The translations under genes and the position numbers were made by a program. 64,000 bases of DNA from Polyangiaceae bacterium (GTDB lineage Bacteria; Myxococcota_A; Polyangia; Polyangiales; Polyangiaceae): contig JADJYE010000038.1 of assembly GCA_016719945.1 (NCBI GenBank), positions 173,459 through 237,458 of the forward strand, given 5' to 3'. The notes beneath the pieces are model-generated. The model ran no database searches and was not told the DNA's origin. It saw only the letters and a program-made list of their open reading frames with translations. Positions 1 to 7,647 of the stretch are shown here, in pieces. How positions within the stretch are numbered: position 1 is the stretch's first letter; every line of letters begins with the position of its first letter.

Positions 1-70
1 CGCGATCCTCCTCGTCGACCGGCTCGGGAGGGGAAGGTTGTCGCTTCTCAAGATCGTCGTCATAAGCCAT
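1..70 (-). CDS. 5' end of an acidic hypothetical protein (cut by window edge)
   Basis: Reading the minus strand from an ATG whose first base is at 70 gives an open frame to the window edge: MAYDDDLEKR followed by a Pro/Glu-rich stretch ending in VDEEDR. The codons end mainly in G or C, as in the neighbours, and the composition looks like a genuine disordered N-terminus. No domain can be recognised in 23 residues. The gene is divergent from the metallophosphoesterase, whose start lies only about 10-50 bp away, which argues against any start for that gene upstream of 80. Confidence 0.5.
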   Translation of the reverse strand, partial: MAYDDDLEKRQPSPPEPVDEEDR

Positions 71-79
71 GAAGTCACG

Positions 80-673
80 ATGCCGCCGAAGGGTGCCTCG
101 CGCAAGACGCAACACCGGGTGCAACATCAGCGGAGCGCCCTCCCCCTCCGTGACGGGTCGCTCCGCCTGGTCCTCGTGGCAGACACGCACAGCCGACCCC
201 ATCCGCGCAGCGACGAGCTCATCCGCGCGCAGCGGCCCGACGCGATCGCCCACGCCGGCGACATCGGCGACCTCGCCGTGCTCGACGGGCTGCGAGCCAT
301 CGCGCCGCTGTTCGCCGTCCGCGGGAACATCGACGCGCACGCAGCCTCGCTGCCCGACGCGCTGACGCTGGAGCTCACGAGCGACGAAAGGGCCGTCTTC
401 ACCGCGCTGCTCATCCACATCGCGGTCTATGGTCCGAAGCTGCGGGCCGACGTCGGCCGCCTGGCGCGAGGGCAGGGCGCCCAGGTCGTGCTCTGCGGCC
501 ACTCGCACGTCCCCTTCATTGGGCGAGATCAGGGCCTCGTGTTGTTCAACCCGGGCTCCATCGGACCTCGACGGTTCCAGCTGCCGATCGTGTTCGGGGT
601 CATCGACGTCAAGCCCGCGGGCGTGTCGATGTTCCACGTCAGCTGTGAGACCGGGGAGCGCTGGCTGCCGTAG
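80..673 (+). CDS. YfcE/MJ0936-like metallophosphoesterase
   Basis: Small calcineurin-like phosphoesterase of about 197 residues, expected to be a cytoplasmic di-metal phosphodiesterase. The family motifs are visible in order: VLVADTH (D35, H37), HAGDIGD (D61), VRGNID (N83), LIHIAVYG (H113, where the family usually has a His followed by Gly) and CGHSH (H141, H143), then the NPGS motif. This covers essentially all metal ligands, so it should be active; the substrate is unknown. The ATG at 80 is chosen because an earlier ATG at 38 would overlap the divergent gene. A GTG at 119 is also possible, because family members usually begin only a few residues before the first motif. Roughly 30 extra N-terminal residues remain with the ATG at 80. 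Confidence 0.85.
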   Translation: MPPKGASRKTQHRVQHQRSALPLRDGSLRLVLVADTHSRPHPRSDELIRAQRPDAIAHAGDIGDLAVLDGLRAIAPLFAVRGNIDAHAASLPDALTLELTSDERAVFTALLIHIAVYGPKLRADVGRLARGQGAQVVLCGHSHVPFIGRDQGLVLFNPGSIGPRRFQLPIVFGVIDVKPAGVSMFHVSCETGERWLP

Positions 674-704
674 TCACAGGCCCCCGTGATACAAGCGTGA
701 GGCC

Positions 705-3152
705 ATGCCCATCGCGCTGCCCACACACGCCCGCGCCGTGATCATCGGCGGCGGCGTCATCGGAACGAGCACCGCCTATCACCTCGCGAGGCTCGGCTTC
801 GGCGAGGTGGTCCTGCTCGAGCGCGCGAAGCTGACGAGCGGCTCGACGTTCCACGCCGCCGGGCTCGTCGGCCAGCTGCGGACGAGCGCGAGCATCACCC
901 AGCTCCTGAAGTACAGCGTGGACCTCTACGCTCGGCTCGAGTCCGAGACCGAGCTCGCGACCGGGTTCCGGCAGAACGGCGGCCTGCGCCTCGCGTGCAA
1001 CCAAGAGCGGTGGACCGAGGTGAAGCGCCAGGCCACGACCGCTCGCAGCTTCGGGCTCGAGATGCACCTGCTCTCGCCGAAGGAGGCGCAAGGCCTGTGG
1101 CCGATCATGGAGATCGGCGACGTCGTCGGCGCCGCCTTCCTCCCCACCGACGGGCAGGTCAGCCCTTCGGATCTGACCATGTCGCTCGCGAAGGGCGCCC
1201 GCATGGCCGGCGCGAAGCTCTTCGAGGACTGCCCCGTGCTCGAGATCCTCGTGAAGGACGGTCGGGTCACGGGCGTGCGCACCGCCCTCGGGGACATCCA
1301 ATGCGAGGCCGTCGTCAACTGCGCGGGGATGTGGGCGCGGCACGTCGGAGCGATGGCGGGCGTCAACGTGCCGCTGCAGGCGATGCAGCACCAATACATC
1401 ATCACCGAGCCGTTCGAGGGCGTGCCGAAGAGCCTGCCCACCCTGCGCGACCCCGACCTGCTCTGCTACTACAAGGAGGAGGTCGGGGGCCTGTCGATGG
1501 GCGGCTACGAGCCCAACCCCATCCCCTGGGCCGACGGCGGCATCCCGGAAAGCTTCTATTTTCAGCTCCTCGAGCCCGATCACGACCATTTCGAGCAGAT
1601 CATGCGACCCGCGATCGCGAGGGTCCCGGCCCTCGCGAACGTCGGCGTCCGAAAGTTCATCAATGGCCCCGAGAGCTTCACGCCCGACGGCAGCTTCATC
1701 CTCGGTGAGGCGCCCGAGGTGCGAGGCTTCTTTGTGGGCGCGGGCTTCAACGCCTATGGGATCGCGGGGGCGGGGGGCGCAGGGCGCGCCCTGGCCGAGT
1801 GGGTCTGTGCGGGGGAGCCCACGATGGACCTGTGGCCCGTCGACATTCGTCGCTTCGGGGCGCACCACCGAGACCGCCGCTGGGTTCGCGAGCGGACGTG
1901 TGAGGCCTACGCGCGCCATTACACGATGGCGTGGCCGTTCGAGGAGGACGAGTCGGGGCGCCCGCTCAAGGTGTCGCCCTTGTACGCACGGCTGAAGGAG
2001 CAGGGCGCGTGCTTCGGCTCGAAGATGGGCTGGGAGCGCCCGAACTGGTTCGCGCCGCCCGGCGTGAGGCCACGCGACGTCTACACGTACGGCCGGCAGA
2101 GTTGGTTTCCGCACGTGCGGGTAGAGCACGAGGCGACCCGGTCGCGCGTCGCGGTGTTCGATCAGACCTCCTTCGTGAAGCTCAGCGTGATCGGCCGAGA
2201 CGCCGAGCGCGCCCTGTCTTGGCTGTGCGCGAACGACGTCGCGCGGCCGGTCGGGCGGGTGGTCTACACGCAGCTGCTCAACGGCCGCGGCGGCGTGGAG
2301 TGCGACGTCACGGTGACGCGCCTCGCGGCGGATCATTTCTATGTCCTCACCGGCACCGCTTATGGCACCCACGACGCGCATTGGATCGCCAAGAACCTCC
2401 CCGAAGGCGCCGACGTCCGCGTCGTCGACGTGACGGGGATGTTCAGCGTGCTGTCGCTGATGGGACCCCGCTCGCGGGATGTGCTGTCGGCGATCGCCGA
2501 CGCCGATCTCTCGAACGAAGCGTTCCCCTACCAGACCTGTCGCGAGGTCGCGATCGGCGGCGCCATCGTGCGCGCGCTCCGGACGACGTTCGTCAGTGAG
2601 CTCGGCTGAGAGCTACACGTACCCATCGAAACCGCGCTCACCGTCTACGACCGGCTCATGCGGGCCGGCGCCGAGCACGGCATCGTCAACGCCGGCTACC
2701 GCGCGATCGACTCGCTCCGGCTCGAGAAGGGCTACAAGAACTGGGGCAGCGATCTCACCCCCAACGACACTCCGCTCGAGGCTGGGCACGCGGCGCTCGT
2801 GAAGCTCAAGCGCGAGACTCCGTTCCTCGGTCGCCAAGCCCTCGAGGCGCAGCGGGCGGCGCCGCTACAGAAGCGGCTCGCGATCTTCTCCGTCGCGGAC
2901 GCCAGCGTGGTGCTCCTCGGTCGCGAGACCATCCTGCGCGACGGCGAGCGCGTCGGATACCTCACGAGCGGCGGCTACGGCTACACGGTCGAGCGCGGGC
3001 TCGGGCTGGGGTACGTGCGGCGCGCGGAGGGCGTGAGCGACGCGTTCCTGTCGACCGGCAGCTACGAGCTCGAGGTCGCCGGCGATCGCGTCCCCTGCGA
3101 GCTGTCGATGCGCGCGGTCTACGACCCGACCGGGGCGCGCATCAAAGGCTGA
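705..3152 (+). pseudogene. Dimethylglycine/sarcosine dehydrogenase-like FAD oxidoreductase, interrupted by in-frame TGA
   Basis: The full frame encodes an 815-codon protein of the DMGDH/SDH family, which oxidatively demethylates N-methyl amino acids using FAD and tetrahydrofolate. The N-terminus carries the dinucleotide-binding GGGVIG motif (about residue 13) of a DAO domain, followed by the FAO_M region and then a GcvT-like folate-binding half (from about residue 430 on). A TGA at 2607-2609 interrupts the frame, yet the same frame continues without change to 3152 with family-typical sequence (SLRLEKGYKNWGSDL and TPNDTPLEAG). The TGA occupies the Trp of the conserved G-E-L-G-W-E-L motif, so one G-to-A change of TGG explains it. 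As written, the protein would be 634 residues and lack the C-terminal GcvT part. It may be a recent nonsense mutation or a sequence error. Confidence 0.85.
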
Positions 3153-3157
3153 CGAGC

Positions 3158-3457
3158 TCACTCCGCGGGGAGCTTGATCTTCGGCTTCTTCGGGTGCCTG
3201 CGATACAGCAGGATGGTCCGCCCAAGGACCTGCGCGACAGCGCTCTTCGTGCCGGCGGCGAGCTGGTCGGCGGCCTCGTGGCGCTCCTCCGGGGCTTCGG
3301 TCCCCACGCGCACCTTGATCAGCTCGTGCTGTGTGAGCGCGGCGTCGACGGCGGCGAGCACGCCGTCGTCGATGCCCCCCTTGCCGAGCTGAACGACAGG
3401 CTCGAGCGGGTGGCCGAGGGATCGCAAATGACGGCGCTGCTTACCGGTGAGCTCCAC
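3158..3457 (-). CDS. yhbY: YhbY-family (CRM domain) RNA-binding protein
   Basis: 99 residues that match the bacterial CRM/YhbY family across its whole length. The N-terminal LTGKQRRHLRSLGHPL, the VVQLGKGG loop (GxxG-type RNA-binding loop), HELIKVRV and the C-terminal GRTILLYRR are all typical. YhbY proteins bind pre-50S ribosomal particles and take part in ribosome assembly. The start is a GTG at 3457, the length is normal, and a short Lys/Pro-rich tail follows. It is convergent with the upstream oxidoreductase and divergent from the serine protease, with 59 bp between the two starts. Confidence 0.9.
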   Translation of the reverse strand: MELTGKQRRHLRSLGHPLEPVVQLGKGGIDDGVLAAVDAALTQHELIKVRVGTEAPEERHEAADQLAAGTKSAVAQVLGRTILLYRRHPKKPKIKLPAE

Positions 3458-3516
3458 GACGGCGGCACCCTAATCCATCGGACGCCAAGTTTCTCGGCGT
3501 AAGATGGGCCACCGCC

Positions 3517-5919
3517 ATGCGCCCGCTCCTGCACGCGACCTCTCTCGTGGCGGCTACCCTGCTCGTGGTCGGCTGCGCCGCGCCGCCGGCGAAGGTGGCC
3601 GAGGTGGAGCAGGGGGGCTCGTTCTCCACCCGAACGTGCGCCGTCCGCCGCGAGATCTTGCGGGCGTTCCAGAGGGACGCGGGCGGCGCGAAGGCCCCCG
3701 CGGCGTCCGGGCCTCGGCGGGTGTCGATCGACTCGGGGCCGACCCCGGAGCCGTTCTCGGTCGCGTTCGGCGTCGCGGCGCCGGCGACCGCCATCGTGCG
3801 CGCCGCGGACGCCTTCGGCTCGGGCGTCGTGATCGATCGCGAGCGCGGGCTGGTGCTCACCAACTTCCACGTGGTCCAGCCGGCACAAGACGACGACTTC
3901 GGGTTCAAGGTGAAGGTCGAGTTCGGTCGCCTGCTCGACAGCGGTCGGATGGTCCGCGACGAGCGCAGCTTCGACGGCGTCGTCGTCAAGGCCGACCCGG
4001 TCAGAGACCTCGCGATCGTGAAGGTCGCGAGCCGGCCCGACGACCTGGTCGAGGTGTCCATCGCGCGTCGCACTCCCCACGTCGGCGATCCGGTGCTCGC
4101 CATCGGCCAAGCCGGGCTAGGGATGCTCTGGGGCGCCCGCGCGTGCCACGTCGCGGACGTGGGCGACCCGATCGAGGACACGAGCCTGTTCGCCGCGGTC
4201 GACTGCACGCTCGGCCGCCCGGGGGACGATCCGAGCGAGGTCGCGCGCTACGCCGCGGAGTGCGAGCGCTCGCGCGATCAGCTGCGCTCCTTCCTCGAGC
4301 ACATGCAGCAGGGTCTGGCGATCCAGACCAACTGCTCGCTGATGGAGGGCGACAGCGGTGGGCCGTTGGTGAACACCTCGGGCGAGCTGGTCGGCTTGAA
4401 CCAGAGCGTGCGGAGCGTCGCCAGCCTCCATGTGCACCGGGACGAGGTCGCCGAGTTCGTAGCGTCGATCCCCGACACCCCGCTGGTCTTCCTCCCCGAT
4501 CCGTTCTGCGAAGGGGTCCCCAACGTCGTCGTCGATGACGCCGATCTCGACGGCACCAACGATATCGTCGCGGCTGCCCTGCCCGGGTACGTCGAGGACT
4601 CGTGGCTGGGCCCGGGCCACGAGGCGAACGCGGCCTTCTTCTTCGATCTCGATCAAGACGCCACGAAGAACGCGGCCGCGGCCTCGGGCGTTCCGTTCGA
4701 CCCCGAGGTGGCCTTCGTCCAGCGGGAGCGGACGCTGTACGTGCACTACGACACCGACGACGACGGGCGCTTCGACACCCTGCTCGTCGACAAGCAGGGC
4801 GACGGCAAGGTCGATCGAGGCTTTCGCATCGACGACCAAGGCGCCCTGAAAGACGCCGCGGATCTGCGCGACAGGAAGCTCTTCGACACCGCGCTCGTGC
4901 CGCCTTCGCACAGCTTCGCGCGCTTCGGTGCGCTCGTGAAGCTCGTCGGGCGCGCCCATATGGCAGAGGCGTCGCTGGCCGTCGCCGAGACCAAGGCGAC
5001 GGCTCCGAAAATATCGCTGCCGTCCGTCGGGGACGGCTACGTGTGGGATTGGGACGGCGACGATCGAGTCGACACGCTCATCGCGAGCGGCGTGTTCGGG
5101 CGCGCCCGCCTCTACGATCCGACGGGGGCGAGCTTCGAGGGGATGCGCTCCGGCGACGGCGCCGACGATCTGCTGCGTCACCCCGAGCGCCTCAAGCCCT
5201 CCGTGACCCTCGTCATGCGCGGCGACACCGCGCTCGCGCAATACGACGAAGGACGCGACGGCGAGGTCGACATCGTCTCCTGGGGTCCCATCAACGCCCC
5301 CGACTTCATCGTCGCCACCCACGCCCTGCGCCTGTCGGCCCGCAGGGAACCCGTGGAGCTGCCGGACGCCGTCGGACGGCTCCTGGTCCGCTCGAGCCTC
5401 GCCGACCTCGACGAGCCGCCCGCCGCGCTCGCGACCATGGCTGCGAGCGACGACGCGCTGGGCTCCTTCCCGGACGTTCGCGCGCTCGACCCCGGCGGCT
5501 TTCGCTTCTCGACAGGCCCATCCGGCGTGGAGCGGCACGCGCTCGTCTACCAAGACCGGGAGACCTTCGCGCTCATGCTCGATCTCGATCGCAGCACCAA
5601 GGACATCGCGCTCAGCACCGCCGCCGATCTGGTGGAGGCGAGGAGCTTCGACGCCGAGCTGGTCGTCATCGCGCACCGCGGGCTCGCGTGGGCCTACTAC
5701 GACACCGACAACGATCGGCGCGTCGACCTGGTCACGTTCGAATCGTTCGACAGCCCCGGCCTGACCCGCGCCTTCAGGCTCCCGTTCGAAGCCGAGGCCG
5801 AGCTCATCGCCGCGCCTGGGGGCGGGCTGATCCAGCCCGACCGCTTCAAGTTCGTCTCCCCGAAGAAGGTGCGCGAGATGGTCTCCGCGCACCTCGTCGT
5901 CGAGCTGCTCAAGCGCTGA
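3517..5919 (+). CDS. Lipoprotein trypsin-like serine protease with Asp-rich repeat C-terminus
   Basis: 800 residues. A lipoprotein signal peptide ends in VVGC (C20). The protease domain spans about residues 95-310 and has the catalytic triad in chymotrypsin/HtrA-like order: TNFHVV (H118), RDLAIVK (D164) and EGDSGGP (S280). The remainder (about 330-800) contains repeated Asp-rich segments such as DADLDGTND, DTDDDGRFD, DWDGDDRVD and DTDNDRRVD, which resemble calcium-binding or VCBS/dockerin-like loops. The protein is therefore probably a membrane-anchored periplasmic or surface protease whose repeats bind Ca2+. No PDZ domain is evident, which separates it from DegP. Substrate unknown. It stands alone as a transcription unit, with a convergent gene 24 bp downstream. 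Confidence 0.8.
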   Translation: MRPLLHATSLVAATLLVVGCAAPPAKVAEVEQGGSFSTRTCAVRREILRAFQRDAGGAKAPAASGPRRVSIDSGPTPEPFSVAFGVAAPATAIVRAADAFGSGVVIDRERGLVLTNFHVVQPAQDDDFGFKVKVEFGRLLDSGRMVRDERSFDGVVVKADPVRDLAIVKVASRPDDLVEVSIARRTPHVGDPVLAIGQAGLGMLWGARACHVADVGDPIEDTSLFAAVDCTLGRPGDDPSEVARYAAECERSRDQLRSFLEHMQQGLAIQTNCSLMEGDSGGPLVNTSGELVGLNQSVRSVASLHVHRDEVAEFVASIPDTPLVFLPDPFCEGVPNVVVDDADLDGTNDIVAAALPGYVEDSWLGPGHEANAAFFFDLDQDATKNAAAASGVPFDPEVAFVQRERTLYVHYDTDDDGRFDTLLVDKQGDGKVDRGFRIDDQGALKDAADLRDRKLFDTALVPPSHSFARFGALVKLVGRAHMAEASLAVAETKATAPKISLPSVGDGYVWDWDGDDRVDTLIASGVFGRARLYDPTGASFEGMRSGDGADDLLRHPERLKPSVTLVMRGDTALAQYDEGRDGEVDIVSWGPINAPDFIVATHALRLSARREPVELPDAVGRLLVRSSLADLDEPPAALATMAASDDALGSFPDVRALDPGGFRFSTGPSGVERHALVYQDRETFALMLDLDRSTKDIALSTAADLVEARSFDAELVVIAHRGLAWAYYDTDNDRRVDLVTFESFDSPGLTRAFRLPFEAEAELIAAPGGGLIQPDRFKFVSPKKVREMVSAHLVVELLKR

Positions 5920-5943
5920 GCCGAGCTCGGGCGGGTCGCTGCC

Positions 5944-7458
5944 TCAACGCCGCCTGCGGCGAATGAGGAGCGCGAGCGCGCCCAGGGTGACGAGCCCGCC
6001 CCACGACGAGCCGCGCGCGCCGACCGCGCTGCAGTCGCAGTCGTCGTCTGCTGGGCCGTCGCCGCCGTCGGTCGCTCCGCCGGTGCCCGAGCCGCCGGCG
6101 CCGGGGCCGCCGCCCGAGCCGTTCGGCGAGCCGCCGGTGCCGCCGCCGGTGCCGCCGCCGCCTTGGCCGCCGCCCCCCTCACCGCCACCGAGGCACTCGC
6201 CGATCGTGTCGTCGGTCGAGGTGCACGTCTGACCCTCGGGGCAGCCGTTGCCCGCCATGCCGCGGCAGCCGGGGTGGCAGTAGCCCCCGACGTCGACGTT
6301 GCACACCACTCCGCTGTCGGCCGCCCCGCAGTTCGCGTCGCTGTCGCAGGTCATCGGGAAGTCGTCGAGGTCCACGATCGCCGGGATGCCGTCGTTGTCG
6401 TAGTCGCCGGGACCCTCCTGCTCGTCGAGCAAGATGTCGCCGTCCGAGTCGAGGTCATCCCACGCGGGGATGTCGTCGCCGTCGACGTTCGGCGCGAGCG
6501 CTTCGGCGGCGACCTCGAACGCGGTCGGGATGCCGTCGTTGTCGTCGTCCTCGTCGAGCGGCGGGATTTCGCCGTCGTTGTCGTAGTTGTCCTCGGGGTG
6601 CTCACCGGCGATGCAGACGCCCGTCACCTCGCCATAGCCGTCGCACAAGCCGTCGCCGTCGCTGTCCGGGTCGTCGACCCCGGTGCCGTATTCGCCCTCT
6701 CCCTGATCCGAGATGCCGTCCCCATCCGAGTCGCGGCAACCGTTGAGGAACGCCTGGATGTTCTCCACGTAGGGTGCGAGGTCTTGCGAGGGCGCGACGC
6801 TCGCCTGCCAGAAGGTCAGGTCCATCGCGATGTAGACGCAGCCCGTCCCTCGCACGAGGTGCTCGGGCGGGAGGGCCGCCGCGCCCGCGTCTCCGTCGGC
6901 CTTCTCGAAGACGGCCCGGTTCGCCGCGACGTTGGCGATGATGCCCGCGGCCTGGGTGTCCCATTGGGTGATGACGTTCGGGTCGGAGGTGATGCCGAAG
7001 GGATCGTCGGGGGTCGGCGTGAAGAGGTCGCCGCCCGACTCCGCGGTCTGCCCCACGAGCGGGTAGGGCGAGCGGATCATCGGCGTGAGCAGGTTGGTGA
7101 TGCCGGAGTTCAGCTGCTCGCAGCAGTTGTTCTCGCCCGTGAGGTAGACCCCGCCGCCGCCCTCGACGAACGTCGTGAGCGTGGTGATCTGGGGACCCGT
7201 CAGCGGGGTGAGGCTGACGATCCAGACCGTGTCGAACGCCGAGAGATCGCTCGGCAGCGTCGGGTTGAACGACGACTCGAGCGTCACGGTGTGGCCGAGG
7301 TCCTCGAAGACCAGCGCGGCCTCTGCCGCTGCCTCGTCGCCGCCCTGCGCGTCGTTGGTCTTCTGCTGGAAGATCAGGACGTCGTCAGCGAAGGCCGTGC
7401 CTTCGAGCGCCGTCACCCCCATCGCCAACACCACCCCAAGCGAAGCTCGTGCCCTCAT
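5944..7458 (-). CDS. Secreted surface protein with thrombospondin-3-like repeats and MYXO-CTERM anchor
   Basis: About 504 residues starting at the ATG at 7458, which opens a clear Sec signal peptide (MRARASLGVVLAMG ... AFADD). The N-terminal half (DVLIFQQ onward) looks like a DUF4350 or glutamine-amidotransferase-like Rossmann domain, including the ENNCCEQLN segment, but this is not certain. The middle contains Asp-rich thrombospondin type 3-like repeats (DSDGDGISD, DSDGDGLCD, DEDDDNDGIP, DSDGDILLD, DYDNDGIP) expected to bind calcium. The Cys-containing region and Gly/Ser-rich linker lead to DCDCSAVGA, a hydrophobic segment and a terminal Arg run. That is the MYXO-CTERM sorting signal pattern known for myxobacterial surface proteins. 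No catalytic function is assigned. Confidence 0.8.
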   Translation of the reverse strand: MRARASLGVVLAMGVTALEGTAFADDVLIFQQKTNDAQGGDEAAAEAALVFEDLGHTVTLESSFNPTLPSDLSAFDTVWIVSLTPLTGPQITTLTTFVEGGGGVYLTGENNCCEQLNSGITNLLTPMIRSPYPLVGQTAESGGDLFTPTPDDPFGITSDPNVITQWDTQAAGIIANVAANRAVFEKADGDAGAAALPPEHLVRGTGCVYIAMDLTFWQASVAPSQDLAPYVENIQAFLNGCRDSDGDGISDQGEGEYGTGVDDPDSDGDGLCDGYGEVTGVCIAGEHPEDNYDNDGEIPPLDEDDDNDGIPTAFEVAAEALAPNVDGDDIPAWDDLDSDGDILLDEQEGPGDYDNDGIPAIVDLDDFPMTCDSDANCGAADSGVVCNVDVGGYCHPGCRGMAGNGCPEGQTCTSTDDTIGECLGGGEGGGGQGGGGTGGGTGGSPNGSGGGPGAGGSGTGGATDGGDGPADDDCDCSAVGARGSSWGGLVTLGALALLIRRRRR

Positions 7459-7498
7459 GGCCCTGGAGGGTACCGGGCCAGCGCCAGGGAGGAAAAAT

Positions 7499-7525
7499 TG
7501 AGGTCCAAAGACCTCACCTTGGACC
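7499..7525. promoter_or_regulatory. Overlapping inverted repeats in a divergent intergenic region
   Basis: The 190 bp between the MYXO-CTERM gene (start 7458, minus) and the kinase gene (start 7648, plus) contain two perfect 7-bp inverted repeats sharing bases. TGAGGTC (7499-7505) pairs with GACCTCA (7510-7516), and GGTCCAA (7502-7508) pairs with TTGGACC (7519-7525). As RNA the two hairpins would be mutually exclusive; as DNA they could be an operator. Which gene they affect cannot be told from sequence alone. Confidence 0.4.
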
Positions 7526-7647
7526 CGATGTAAGCAAGGGGTGTGCCCGCCGCTGGGTGCTCGGGCTTCGCGTCTGGGATTGCGGTAACCCCTGGTAGTA
7601 AGGTCCACTACGGATCTGGGCCGACGGGCTCAGGGGGCCCCAGCAGG

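Noticed and set aside
639..2381. Long minus-strand open frame opposite the oxidoreductase; similar long antisense frames elsewhere (4117-5892, 9753-12719, 16847-18910, 22048-24417)
   Set aside because: They are mirror frames of high-GC genes; the proteins are Arg/Ala/Gly/His-rich without domains, while the opposite strand has clear families.
2607..2609. TGA as selenocysteine
   Set aside because: The position is a conserved Trp, no selenoprotein family fits, and I saw no clear SECIS-like hairpin.
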